Shown here: positions 43,458 to 55,430 of the stretch, piece by piece | Position numbering within the stretch: position 1 is the first letter of the stretch | How the letters are laid out: every line of letters begins with the position of its first letter | NCBI GenBank assembly: GCA_903813345.2 | Contig: CAIIXF020000008.1 | Coordinates: 23,668,822-23,732,821 of the forward strand | Length of the DNA: 64,000 nucleotides | Source of the DNA: Owenia fusiformis | Lineage: Eukaryota > Annelida > Polychaeta > Sabellida > Oweniidae | Direction: 5' to 3' | The notes under the pieces: generated by a model | Seen by the model: the letters and a program-made list of their open reading frames with translations, nothing else | Told to the model about the DNA's origin: nothing | Databases searched by the model: none | Made by a program: the position numbers and the translations under genes

Positions 43458-43829
43458 CAGTGGTATAGAGTACTTGTTTCTCCATGGACAAATGAATGTT
43501 TCTCTGAACCTTGGTTAGGTTGTGCAAATAATCCTTACAAGAAATTTTTAAGTATACATTTGTACAACCACTCCATTAAGTCTGATAATGATATTTCATT
43601 AGATTACTAAAGGAAGCATTGTTGATAGCTTTTTCATTTTGAATCGTTCATGATGTGAATCAATTATGATGTTAAAACAAGAATTAATAAGAATGCTGTA
43701 TGGAAATAAATAGGAGGAAAGTAAATTAAAATCAAACATGTTTTTGTTATTTCAAGTTTGGTAGTGAATACCCCATGTGATTTGGTTTCACAAACTAGAA
43801 GATTATGCTTTAGTTCACCAAAATTACTG

Positions 43830-44205
43830 GTGATCCACTCATTATGCTGGTCACCGAAACGAAGATTTTCTTTTTTCCCTTTTTCATGCGTTGTAGGCAG
43901 AAATGCCACAACATTTTTTATCACAAATGTATGTCGGTATTATGTGTTTAAGAAAATTAACTTATTTGCGAACAAGTAGAAAACAGAATCGTCGATTTAA
44001 TACATCACTATTGTTAAGGTAAACGGGACGGTTTAGAAGTGCAGATCTTCGATCTTCACCGTTTTTTGAAGTTCCCTTTACTAACAAAACTGAGGTATTA
44101 AATAAACGATTCTGTTGTTTTCTGAACTATTTGTTCCAAACATGTGCACATATGATACTGATACATGTTTGTGATAAAAATGTCGTAGGAATTCTGCCTG
44201 CAACG
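43830..44205. mobile_element. Truncated relative of the 42781 element
   Basis: GGTGATCCACTCATTATGCT and GGTCACCGAAACGAAG open it. The inner arms GTTGTAGGCAGAAATGCC and GGAATTCTGCCTGCAAC, and AACAGAATCG / CGATTCTGTT, still pair about a centre near 44040. The right terminus is missing. Confidence 0.6.
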
Positions 44206-44219
44206 CTATCTCTTGTTAT

Positions 44220-44800
44220 ATTAAAGATTGGTATCAATTTAAACTAAAAGATAATTAAAATGACCAATCGTTTGTTTTGCACACTCATGATTGTTGAAAC
44301 ATGCATGTCCAACTATTGTGAATGAACGTTTTAGAGCTCGGTCCTTAAAATCGTTTGATTAAAAAAATAGATAGGATATTTAAAAATATCACAATATAGC
44401 ACCTAAGGGTGCGATAACAGAAATTGCTATTTTGAATAAAAAAGAGGGAGGCCTGCAAACAATATTGGCAACTGAAAATTGCCTTACAAAGATGCCATGA
44501 CTTTCAAACAAGGCAAACATGAAATAACCAAGTTGATACAGTGTAATAAAAAACCTTCAAAATGCAAATATTTGTTTTGATGTTATTCTATGGTTTGTCT
44601 TGCATCAAGTCAATGTGCAGCACCCTCCAATAGATCGTATCAATAAATCTTGACAGTTGAACAAAAGAAACAATGGTATATTTTGCCTAGATTTATGATG
44701 ACATTTTTTGCGAAACGCAATGTTCAACAAATTGTAAGTTTTTTTTAATTTGACTAGAACAATTGTTGAATTTACACTAGAGCCCTAAGACGTTTTGGGT
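44220..44800. other. Nothing recognised
   Basis: AT-rich DNA ahead of the LTR retrotransposon. No exon or repeat structure recognised. Confidence 0.4.
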
Positions 44801-45165
44801 AAAAGGCCGGTTTTAAAGTTGCTAGCAATTCCCATTAAAATATCAGGTTACATCCACACTTAAACATGGTACAGAGAGTCAGTATTAGTAAGTTTAATTA
44901 ACACCGTTGCTTAATACTTGATGTTGTATATTTGATTGATTTAAGTGATTGTTCCATTGTGTTTGCACAACCAATAATTGCTGTCAATAGGTGTCACTAG
45001 TATCAGCCTCGTCTTGAAATATAGATTGAATACAGAATATGAAAGTTGTGTTCATTTCTTACTTTGGGATATTAATAGACATTTGTATCTATAATTGACA
45101 TATCCTACAAATTTGGCGACGAGATAAAAACACTGGATATATTTGTGCAACAATTGAACATAAAA

Positions 45166-45880
45166 TATGGCCGATCCAATACAGGAGGAAGGAACTGAAA
45201 GGGCTGAGAATGTGCAAAATTTCCGAGTAGGTTTACCGCCATTTCCACGTGCTATGATGCCAGTGAAGATTGGGACTGTTATGTTGAGCGATTCGAATTA
45301 TTTTTGATTGCAAATGGACTTGATCCAGCACCAGAAGTTCCTGACCAAACACTTGAAAAACAGGTAGTTCCAATCTTCTTACACTCGTTGGGCAAGAAAT
45401 ATTACTCAGTGGTAAGAGATTTAGTTGCTCCAGAATTGCCCAGTACAAAGTCTTATCAACATCTTAAAACCACGTTGAGGAAACATTTGAAAGCAGAACC
45501 AATAGTGGTAGCTGAAAGACGTAAGTTTATCAAACGTGATCAATTAGGCCTAGCAGATGAATCTATTCAAGACCATGTCGTAACACTAAAGAATCTTTCA
45601 CGCCAGTGCGAATTTGCCAATAAACTCGATGAACAATTACGAGATCGTTTCATATCGGGTATTAACAATGAGAGCACAGCCTTGAAACTGATGGAAAAGA
45701 CTCGAGAAAATCCTCATATGACATTTGCGGAGGTTGTGTCAAGTGCATTAGTTCGCGAGACGACATATAACGAAGCCAAGCAGATACGACAAGATGTTAC
45801 TGCCACGTCCAATGGGTCATCGTCACCAGGTGTTCATTTCGTTAAGTCTCAAGACAATAAGATGTCCAAGCCGGTGTAAA
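45166..45880 (+). pseudogene. Gypsy fossil: gag region
   Basis: Part of the Ty3/Gypsy fossil. The readable stretch has the gag-like helices typical of such elements (for example EQLRDRFISGI and the preceding ESIQDHVVTLKNLSRQC). In a working element it would form the particle capsid. Remnant only. Confidence 0.75.
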
Positions 45881-46038
45881 AGGGTAGGGGGTCCTATCAA
45901 ATTATGGTCCTACTCTCCATTGATTTAATTGGTGACCTAAATACAACTCTATCCCTTATTATCTTATACACAATCAGGGCCAGTAAGGGCCTTTAAAAGG
46001 AGGACCATAATCCCTGGGGGACCATAATTTCTTTCACA
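45875..46038 (+). mobile_element. CCGG-targeted MITE, copy 1
   Basis: TGTAAAAGG…CTTTCACA, 164 bp, flanked by CCGG at 45871-45874 and 46039-46042. It lies in the Gypsy fossil. The inside has GTCCTATCAAATTATGGTCC and its near reverse GGACCATAATCCCTGGGG. TGT…ACA ends with a 4-bp duplication recall Ginger-type transposons; this is inference. Confidence 0.88.
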
Positions 46039-46044
46039 CCGGGA

Positions 46045-46260
46045 TATAAATGTGGCAAATGTGGTCGCAAAAGCCATAAAGAGGCGGACTGTTGGTTTTC
46101 AAAAACAAAGTGCTTCAACTGTGGAATTATTGGACATATCGCAAGCCTATGTCGTAAACCAAAATCGCAAAAACCTGGAAATGACCATAAACAATCGAAA
46201 GACAAGAAATCTCTACACAGATATTCACGACGTAAACAGAGAAACCGACAAGTGAACAAC
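46045..46260 (+). pseudogene. Gypsy fossil: zinc-knuckle region
   Basis: Part of the Ty3/Gypsy fossil. Cysteine/histidine knuckles of the CX2CX4HX4C kind (CGKCGRKSHKEADC and CFNCGIIGHIASLC) mark the nucleocapsid portion. Remnant only. Confidence 0.75.
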
Positions 46261-46605
46261 GTCAACCAAGATCTTCAAGATGATTCAACAAGTGATTCAG
46301 ATCAATATAGTGTGTGTAAAGTGCAATGTCACACCAATGATGACATTAATGGGGGTAATCCAATTGTAATAAGGCCCAGCATCAATGGTGAGGCTCAGCC
46401 GTATCCATTTTACCATTTGATGTATATGTTAATAAATTTCAAAATGTGAAATTACAGGGTACACATAGAGAGTTTTCTAGTTTCACGGGTGAATCAGTAA
46501 AGCCTGTTGGCAAGATAAAAGTCAAGGTTAGGTATGACAAGCAAGTCAAGATATTACCATTGTATATTGTAAAGCATACAAAACATTTGTTATTAGGTAT
46601 GAAAA

Positions 46606-47450
46606 TTGAATGAAAAACACCATCAGATCGAATTGAGTGATGAGTCGAAACAATTGTTGACAATTGCAACGCACAAAGGGTTGTTTATGCAAAATCGTCT
46701 CGTTTTTGGAATCAAAACTGCTCCTGCCATCTGGCAAAATGCCATTGAACGCGTTTTACAAGGTAAAGATGGGGTACAAGTCTACATGAACGACATCTTG
46801 ATTACAGGTAAGAACGAGGACGAGCATTTGTCAAATCTAGATCGTGTCTTATCGCGACTCGAAGAGTATAATCTCCGTGCAAAATTGTCAAAGTGCGAAT
46901 TCATGAAAAAATCTGTTGAGTATCTCGGACATGTAATCGATAAAACTGGAGTGCACAAATCTGAGAAAAAAGTTGACGAGATTCTCCAAATTTCAACGCC
47001 GCACGTTACGCTAATATTTGGGTAAACTGAACTATTATCGGCGCTTTATACCAGATTTAGCTACATTGGTTGCACCATTGAATAAATTACTTGAGAAACG
47101 AGATTTTGTGTGGACCAATGAAGCTAATCGGGCTTTCAAATTGTCGAAAGAAAAACTTGTCGCATCCGGATTTTTGGTTCACTTTGATCCAAGCTTACCA
47201 CTCACATTGTCAACGGATGCCGGACCAATCGGACTAGGTGCCGTTGTGTCACATATTATGCCTAATGGGGAAGAGAGACCCATTCAGTTTGCATCGCGGA
47301 GCTTGAGTGTAGCGGAGCGGAATTACCCGCAAATTCAAAAAGAAGCGCTAGCAATAATATTTGGCCTCAAGAGATTCTATTCATTTGTATATGGAAGAAA
47401 ATTTGTTCTCTGGACCGACAATAAGCCGCTTACACACTTATTTGGAAGCA
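46606..47450 (+). pseudogene. Gypsy fossil: reverse transcriptase and RNase H
   Basis: Part of the Ty3/Gypsy fossil. Typical Ty3/Gypsy words are FGIKTAPAIWQNAIERVLQG, SKCEFMKKSVEYLGHVI, LNYYRRFIPDLATLVAPLNK and, in RNase H, STDAGPIGLGAV and RFYSFVYGRKFVLWTDNKPL. The family order RT then RNase H is kept. Remnant only. Confidence 0.85.
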
Positions 47451-47457
47451 AAGCCGG

Positions 47458-47622
47458 TGTAAAAGGGTAGGAGGTCCTATCAAATTATGGTCCTACTCTC
47501 CATTGATTTATATGGTGACCTAAATACAACGCTTTCCCTCATTACCTTATACGCAATCGGGGCCAGTAAGGGCCGTTAACAAAGGGGACCATAATCCCTG
47601 GGGGACCATCATTTCTTTCACA
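47458..47622 (+). mobile_element. CCGG-targeted MITE, copy 2
   Basis: The same element as at 45875, 165 bp, same orientation, flanked by CCGG at 47454-47457 and 47623-47626. It lies in the RNase H region of the Gypsy fossil. The two copies differ at scattered sites, so they are separate insertions or have aged since. Confidence 0.88.
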
Positions 47623-47739
47623 CCGGTTTACCTGCGCTAGCCGCCGAACGCATGCAGAGATGGGCAATGTATTTATCAGGATTTGACTATGAAATCAAAT
47701 TTCGCACAAGCAAAGAAAACGCGAACGCAGACGCTTTAT

Positions 47740-50194
47740 CAGTGGCGTAGCCAGGATTTGGTGACCGGGGGTTCTATTTATATGTTATTCACAAATCCCC
47801 CCCCCCCCCTTATTAGGGTTCCTCAAATAATGCAATTTGTACAATTACACTCCCTCCAAAAGTTTGGCAATCCTAACTAACCCATTGGATTATGTATTAA
47901 AGCATCTTTAAGTTTCAATTTTATATGCATAGTTTGTAATGAAAAGGAGGGGAAATATAATTCATATTGATACCTTCATTAAATTAAGTAGACAATTGAA
48001 TTTGAATTTTGTTTAACAAATATGATGTCTTTATTTACGTTAAGCAAAGTCTGAAAGTAATAGGCTATATCAAGAAACCCTCTCCCATTGAAATAACACA
48101 GGACGTAAAAACGATTTTCAAAAATGACCTTGTAGCTTTCTAACTTAAATGTTCACTTTAGGCAACGTTCAAAAAAGTCAGACAACTTACAATTAATTTT
48201 CTGCATCAACATATATTTCGGTGAATCTTTTACTGAATACATATCCTGAAATCTGATTTGCCCCGAATCCAGCATTATTTCGTCTGACTTGTAGAAGATC
48301 CAGGAGCATGATTTGTTTCCAAGGAATATCAACTATTTCGCACAATTTATTCTTTATAAGCTACTTCATCTAGGACAAAATAAATCACCTCATGCAATGG
48401 CTTCTCATTATTTTTCAGGAATTTTGTTGGAAGCCAGTTCGGATCAAATGCAAGGTTATTGAAATTGGCGCAAACACCCTGTACTCGGAAAGGTCGTTCT
48501 TCTATGATAACTTTTCACAACGTTGATACGAAGGCTTTTTAAACTATCCGGGATAGTCGTATTACTGATGAAAATATCTATTATTCAAATAAGTGGGTCT
48601 CGGATATGCTTTGTTTTAAAAAGTTAAAAATATTGCTTTGGACGTCCCCGGAGTGGTAAGTCCCCCGGAGCAGATTAACTGCAACTGATAATAAAAACGT
48701 TTTGGTGGATATAAATCATATATAAATACAAGCGACTGTTCGAATATAAAACGTATTTTGTTAAGTTCAGACGGCTTGATAACAAATAAAGCTTTCTTTA
48801 TTTGAAGATTAATACCATATGATTTTCAATGTTTTATTATTATGTAATTTATTCGCTAAACATATCATGACATTAACATGAAAATGGAGATCAAGTAAAC
48901 TGGAACGATAACAATTTGAATTCTATACAATCTCTTAGATTTCAATTTCAATTTATTAAATATATGTACATACAAACAATACAAAATTGATGAAGGGAGC
49001 GAGACACCACTCAGGCCCGTAGCCAGGGGGGGGGGGGTCGCCCCCTGGCCAAAAATTCTTTCAAAATCATGCAGTTTTTCACCATTTTGAGCAATTCTCA
49101 AGTGATTTTAGCCATATTTGGGTCAAAATTGTCAAATGTGAACCCCCCCTGGAAAATTTTGAAAACTGAACCCCCCCCCCCCCCCCCCTTGGCAAATCCT
49201 GGCTACGGGCCTGCCACTGAAAGGTGTATGGTGCCCCCTGTAACAATAAAAAATTCATATGAGTTAGCAATTGAAGATGACAAATAGGTATATGAATGGA
49301 AAAAATCCTTGTTTTGGCCTCCTCCCAATGTCCCCGTTTCCTGATATACAGGTAGTTAGTGTTCATGCTAAAGATAAAAAGTGGATGAGTGGAGTGTATC
49401 TGAAAAAACAAAATCATTTTTTGCAATGATTGATTTTTCTTTGGAAAGTGATGGGTAAATAAATACTGAACAATTGAAAGAATGAATAATTTGAACAAAT
49501 GCTTGTGTTTATAAATGATCACGCTTTTAAATAATTAATTTCACAACGTTTTTAATTATTTAACAAATTGGTTTCGGGGACTACGCCAGCCCCAGGGACG
49601 TCCCAAGAAATATTTTAAATTTTAATTGAAATAAAACAAAACAGAGATGTACACATTTGAAAGAACATGTGTTTCATCAATATTACGACTTTTCCAGATA
49701 TTTATTCGTCAATGTTGTAAAAATCATTCGGAGTATGGGACGTCTGCATTGTTTTCAATAACTAGTTTCAATATCTTCCTATTGGACCGGAACTGGCTTA
49801 AAACAAAATTCCTACAAAGGACTGATTTAGCCATTGCCCAAGATGGGTTATTTTGTCGAGAAGAAGCAGCTTTAAAGTTATTTGTGCGAAATTATTGTTA
49901 TTTCTAAATGTAAAATCTCATGCTCTGGGGTCTTCCCAAAATTGAATCTCACCCCATGCCTAAGGTTGCCAAACGTTTTGAGGGAACTTCACTATGACAT
50001 GTTTTTAACAAAATAAGGCTCTCGTGTTCACCATAACTATCAATTCATTTACTGCTCATACATGTAGTTTTCAAGTAGCACTAGTACTGTACAGTAATTT
50101 AATGTTTCTGATTATTTTCACCAAAATAATATTTTGGGAAATCCTGACCGGGGGTTCGTTCGAACCCACCGAACCCCCGCTGCCTACGGCTATG
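47740..50194. mobile_element. 2455-bp hAT-like element inside the Gypsy fossil, TSD TTTAT
   Basis: The left end CAGTGGCGTAGCCAGGATTT, GGTGACCGGGGGTTC and right end GAACCCCCGCTGCCTACGGC, TATG are imperfect inverted repeats. TTTAT lies at 47735-47739 and 50195-50199. It carries C and G runs and the smaller element at 49012-49213. The inside has no transposase I can recognise, so it is probably non-autonomous. It is younger than the Gypsy copy. Confidence 0.82.
49012..49213. mobile_element. 202-bp hAT-like MITE, TSD CCACT
   Basis: CAGGCCCGTAGCCAGG and its reverse CCTGGCTACGGGCCTG form the termini, with CCACT at 49007-49011 and 49214-49218. It has long G and C runs near the ends. It is nested in the 47740-50194 element. 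Confidence 0.88.
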
Positions 50195-50204
50195 TTTATC
50201 ACGT

Positions 50205-50890
50205 CTACCTTATGGACCTCCCTCTGACATTGAAGAGAAATCAATAGCTCATGTCTTTCACTTAGAAGTGTTACCATTGTCAGGTCAGCAAATTAAACAG
50301 GCAACACATAGGGATCCTGTTCTTTCCAAGGCTCTGAAATATACCTTAAATGGTTGGCCTAGGAAATTACCGGAATCTGACAGTGTTCTGAAACCATACT
50401 TTTATAGAAGACATGAACTCACAGTTGAACAGGGCTGTCTATTATGGGGATTGCGTGTAACCGTGCCTTCTAAATGTCGAAAAGCAATTCTCGAGGAAAT
50501 ACATACAGGTCACATTGGAATTGTTAAGATGAAAGCAGTTGCTAGGTCGTATGTTTGGTGGCCAGACATTGATAGTCAAATTGAGATAGTAGCCAAATCA
50601 TGCGAACCATGCCAAGTGATCCAAAATAAACCAGCATTATCACCATTGCATCCATGGATTCCTGCGTCACATCCTTGGGAACGTATACATATTGATTTTG
50701 CCGGTCCGTTCGAAAACCATACGTACCTAGTAGTAGTTGATGCATATAGTAAATGGCCGGAAGTTTTTGATATGTCATCGATAACAGCTGAACGTACCAT
50801 AAACACATTGCGGAGTTTGTTTAGTCGCACTGGACTTCCACAGATCTGTGTTTCAGATAACGGTACTCAATTTACTTCCGCAGAATTGGG
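50205..50890 (+). pseudogene. Gypsy fossil: integrase region
   Basis: Part of the Ty3/Gypsy fossil. An HHCC zinc-binding stretch (HTGHIGIVKMKAVARSYVWW then CEPCQ) is followed by the retroviral-integrase core (HIDFAGPF, VVVDAYSKWPEV, VSDNGTQFTS). The sequence then runs into an unrelated GGTACC-rich repeat. Remnant only. Confidence 0.85.
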
Positions 50891-50896
50891 TTTGTA

Positions 50897-51020
50897 GAAA
50901 AAACCGGGTACCGGGTACCGGGTACTAAATCCTCCATGCGGGATTCCAACTTGGTACCCGGTACCCGGTCGAGAAAGTACCCGGTCGAAAAAACCGGGTA
51001 CCCAAAAACTGGGTATACGT
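50897..51020. repeat. GGTACCCGGT-rich repeat
   Basis: Several forward and inverted copies of AACCGGGTACCGGGTACC and GTACCCGGTCGA in about 120 bp. Probably the end of another element abutting the Gypsy fossil. A related CCGGGTGACTGGGTA word stands at 30720. Confidence 0.6.
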
Positions 51021-51416
51021 TTCTTCACAGTAGACTAGTAGACTAGCTTGTAATCCCTTTATTTACGTCATATTTGCTATTCCCTCTGACCAAGGATGAA
51101 ACTAAGCATTTAAAGGTAATAAAAAGTAAACGTTAAAACACAATTCACGACAGGGGCGAAGGTAGGCCATTTTCCAGAGTACGATAGATCTACCGTTTTC
51201 TACCAACGATAACAAATATTTCTGAAAATACGTGTATGTCAAGGTAACATCTCCATATAATCATGAAATGGGACGCAATCATTAATGTCATATGATATGA
51301 TTATAAACATCTTCGATTAAAGTAAAACACTATTGTGTTTTGCATCAAGAGCATAATGTTCAAATCTTAGCAATTGATGTCGCGTAGTAATACTTTCAAG
51401 ATCAAATATTAATTTT

Positions 51417-51446
51417 CTACGCTTTGGCGTTGCTGTTATTTAGTTT
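51417..51446 (+). repeat. Solitary F1 terminus
   Basis: CTACGCTTTGGCGTTGCTGT, the end motif of the F1 family, stands alone here without tandem units. Confidence 0.55.
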
Positions 51447-51449
51447 AAC

Positions 51450-52600
51450 TTAAACTGTATAAACGCATCATGATATACCATGACATCTCATTTCTTCTCA
51501 GCCCTGAGATGCCATGATATAATGAGCTTGATTTGGCGATCCAGGAGAGCCCAAAATTGAGGATTTTTGAGATCTTTCATCCCAACTCATATTTCATTTA
51601 ATTGGGGTCATTAAACTTGTGTACACGTACCTGTGCTAATATCTGCTGTTAAATACAATGCCTATTATGTAATGTATTGAGATTAGGTAAATGATTACAT
51701 GATTACTATCACACTTATTGACAGTTATAACTCTTCCCATCTGATGGGCTCAGATCACAGAATATGCCTCATAATATCAGAGCATGTTTCAGGTGAAACA
51801 GAAATATGCTATGAGTATCAGAATGGTATAAACGGTGAACATTGTTTCAAGCTCTTTGCTGCAATGTATTCATCATTGTACGAATATTAAACACGTTATC
51901 TATTTAAATACATGTAATAGTAATAGTGATTTAGTTTATTTGTTTATAATACATTGTTTTAGTGAACTGGATTTGGATTCAGTGGTCGTCTTCGAATGAA
52001 CATTAATTTGTCATGATAACCTCCAAGATACAATGGTCAACTTTTGCTTTTACGTTTAATCATAATCAAGGCTTTCTCTAAATTTCCTGTCAGATCATGA
52101 ATGCCAGACTTCACCAAGTATTTAAATTATTTTTTTTTGCGTTTTATCATCCTTCCCAAAAGCTACAATTCATGCATATGGTACAACTACTACTTACCGA
52201 CTTTGGTTTATCATTGTTTTGTTGCAAATATGGGGATGTTTCCACGACTTGAACCTAGGGATTTATATAGACGGGACTTCCCCTTTTCATAATGTCATTA
52301 CATGTATATATTTTTCTGTTTTGTAGGTTCCCGTGGGTAAGATACAGAAGGGGCATAGACACAACAGTAGCGTTTTTCAAGTTATAGCCGTGGAATTATA
52401 TAGTTTATGCATCTTGCCTCAAGCGACGTGTTAAGTCTGACGTGTTAACCCTAAAAATGTTTATCCCATATTGGGTTTGAGAAACACAGTTGCTGAATAC
52501 AAGTGCAAACTATGAAATAACCATAATATACAATAATACAATAGATAATGTTTGGCATGCATTGTGTTTCTGTTTCATTGTTAAATTAGTTGAAAGTATA
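51450..52600. other. Nothing recognised
   Basis: AT-rich DNA. A 63-codon frame at 51699-51890 has no recognisable motif and no splice support. Confidence 0.4.
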
Positions 52601-52609
52601 TACAAAGAA

Positions 52610-52742
52610 GTTATTCACCAGGAGGGATTTGCTATGGGGAATATCACATGATATTAATATTTCCCGAGGGAACGCAGTGACAGAGTGAAATATTGATACC
52701 ATCCGAGGAATATTCTCAATATCATCCCGACAGGTGAATAAC
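52610..52742. repeat. Hairpin palindrome
   Basis: GTTATTCACC and GGTGAATAAC close a 133-bp fold with inner pairs AATATTTCCC / …GAAATATT and TGATATTAATA / TATTGATA. Imperfect. Confidence 0.55.
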
Positions 52743-53429
52743 GACCTTATACCATGGTCAAGAGCAACATATATCTAAAATCCTTTTTGAATGAGAGAAT
52801 ATGTTTGAAAAAATGAAAAATTTTGAAACAAATTACTTTTTTGAAAATTGAAAATTTTTGAATAAATACCCGGGTTGATATCCATGTCATCCCTCTAATC
52901 CCAATATCATCCATATCCCAAATATGTGATTTATCACTTACTATTATATACTGAGATATTGCTCTGACCATGGTATAAAAAGAATAGCTTATCACAAGCA
53001 GATTTCTTTTCAGGGTATTCAACGGCGATGTAGGACTTGAAATCTGCGTCACACATCCCGGACACACATTTCCTCGGATATTCTCAAATAAGCAGTTATA
53101 CCTGTTTGCATGTTTTAGTTTTGATTTGATTTGATTGTTTAAATTAGATAAAGTCTTTCAAATGCGGTCAAATGTCACCAGTGTCTGGAGGGTTGAGACT
53201 TTATTTAGGAATTAAATTAGAATAAGATTTTTTACTATCTGTTTTGTTTTCAACATTGTATAACGTTGATCTAATTGATTTATTTTCTAAACCATTTTCC
53301 GTTTTGTCGCATGAGTTAGAAATAACTTGATTTCAGCTAAAATAGATAATGCGTTGCAATCATTTAAAGATCATCCTTCTGTTGCTTGTAACCATATTAA
53401 TTAATGAGCATATGTTTAGAGGTGCATGC

Positions 53430-53765
53430 CGTTTTATTTTGCCATCTACATTTTATATTATCAGCTCTTATCTTGATATGTTGAGAATTCTTCAGAGACA
53501 ACTCCCAGATACTATCATGGACCGTCTAAACACTTTAAAGTATAAGTAGCTGCCTGCTTTTGCCATGGGGATTTTTATTGCATAACTATGAAATTAGACT
53601 GTTAAAGGCAGACAAATTGCAAGCAAAATCAGATCAGATTATTTTGCCATCTACAATTTATATTGTTATCTGTCTTGATAAGTTGAGAATTCTTCAAGGA
53701 TATCTCCGAGAAACTAACATGGACTGGCTACATTATTCAAAACCTGCTTTTGCCGGGGGGAGGGG
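53430..53765. repeat. Tandem duplication of about 190 bp, diverged
   Basis: TTATTTTGCCATCTACA, CTTGATAAGTTGAGAATTCT, CATGGAC-TGGCT and CCTGCTTTTGCC appear in the same order at 53431-53570 and 53637-53765. Each copy ends near a G run. Confidence 0.65.
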
Positions 53766-54531
53766 GTCAGGCCCGTCAGAAACCTGTCTTCAAGGGGTGC
53801 GGTTTTACCCCCCCCCCCGTGGGCCTAATCCGTTTCTATTTCCCTACCCAACATGGACTGAGTGCGTGTTTGCGTGGGTGAAGGGTTTGGTATAATGGGG
53901 TTTCTTGAGAAGGGCAGTCAGAAATGGCAGTCTTGGCAGTCAGAAATTATTTACGCCACCCCTTCCCCTTTATCAAATGAACTGTGCATGTACATTCCTC
54001 ATGACTTGAAATGCTGAACTATGCTTTATGTGCATTGCAACAATATCAAAATCAGAATTACGCATTGTTTTCTAGTAACATTCAACAAAAACAAACGTTC
54101 AACAAATTGAGACGTCTGATTACTTATTCCAGCGACCGTTTCCCGTCATTACATTGCAATGGCATTGTTGGCAGAGGAAATCGAGTCTGTATTGATCCAA
54201 TTAATATGTGATTATATAGATAAAAGGAAGTGAGAGGAAAAGCAATTTTTGAGAAATCGAAATTATTTGATACCATTCGCACAGACATTCAATAGGCAAT
54301 TTTGTTTATTTATTTCATTCCTATCCAACAGCAATCATCCATGACTTTTGACAAAGTGAAATCAACTATTCAGGCTTCATGATCTTGTGGAACTTCAATA
54401 AGGGAACGAAGGTTTTATCCTCATTATAAACAAATGCAAGAACCTTGAAGTATATTAATCCTTAATAATCTAGGAACTGTTTGGGAGGGGGGTCTTATAT
54501 CTATGTCACTCCACCACAAGTAGACACATTT

Positions 54532-55430
54532 GTCTCCAACTTTTTTTGTGGACGATCGATGTTTGGCGGTTGGTGTTTGACGTTTGAGTAATGATTATTA
54601 ATTATACCTAGGATGATCCTAGGTTATACCATTCTGATTTATCAGAGCCCCTCTTTACCTAACGCTTTTGAGAACCTTTCAAACCATGCAATTTTTCACC
54701 ATTCTGATCACTTTTCGCATGATTTTTTTTCCAAAACTGTCAAAAGTTACTCTCCTTGGCAATAGCCCCCCCTTCATTGGAAAAAACTTGCTACGGGCAA
54801 GACAGTACATACAGTACATGCACGACGCATGCAGTACATTCATCGGGGGTACCCTGGCTTAATTTAAATGCATATTTGCAGACGATGAAGAAAAAAGATT
54901 ATACTTGTTTATGAAACAATTTTAAGAAATCAAAATATCCTGTTTGTGCCGGAAAGAGATCGCCGTATAGTTACTGATCAAAGATGTCAAATTGTGGGAA
55001 TAGTACAATAACGTCATTTCTAAGGGCGATATAGGGAAATATTGGACCGACGGCCGAAGGCCCAAGGTCCAATATTTCACTATATGGCTCGCAGAAATGA
55101 CGTTATTAGTATTATTACCACCGTTAACGACCAGGACTGAAATAGCAAGAAAATCTTACGCATTGAACGATATCTAATTTCCCGGGGAAAATTGCCGGTC
55201 TAGAATATATTCTAGACCGGTCCATATGGACCACCACTATGACGTCACACATTTCTCAGGTCGATATAGCAAAATAAACGCCTTCTAAACTAGCACTAAA
55301 ACCCCTAGAACTGGCCCGGCAAGGTGGTAATAATCGTGAATAATGACCGTTCAGACCAGTTTTTAAAATACCAACCACCGAACTCCGAACACAAACCATC
55401 GAACACCGTCCACAAGAAGTTGGAGACTAT
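54532..55430. repeat. Inverted-repeat element with inner palindromes
   Basis: GTCTCCAACTTTTTTTGTGG, ACG at the left pairs with CGTCCACAAGAAGTTGGAGA at 55408. The arms carry GTTCG/TTTGG words in opposite senses. Inside are a 101-bp hairpin (55007-55107, AATAACGTCATTTCT / AGAAATGACGTTATT) and a perfect palindrome at 55195-55220. Confidence 0.55.
55195..55220. repeat. Perfect 26-bp palindrome
   Basis: CCGGTCTAGAATA is followed at once by its exact reverse complement. It lies beside a second short palindrome, GGTCCATATGGACC, at 55218-55231. Confidence 0.85.

Larger units (their letters stand above)
44850..50890 (+). mobile_element. Ty3/Gypsy LTR retrotransposon fossil
   Basis: A plus-strand Ty3/Gypsy copy of the K02A2.6-like kind common in marine invertebrates. 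A probable 5' LTR ends CCTACA at 45109 and a primer-binding-like site TGGCGACGAGA starts at 45114. In order there follow gag, zinc knuckles, reverse transcriptase, RNase H and integrase. No 3' LTR was found after the integrase core. It is broken, with several breaks and no intact polyprotein. It carries two short CCGG-targeted insertions and one 2.45-kb insertion that itself carries another. Sequence decay plus four later insertions suggest an old copy. LTR start is uncertain. Confidence 0.85.

Noticed and set aside
51699-51890. 63-codon frame with GSDHRIC
   Set aside because: No recognisable domain and no flanking signals.
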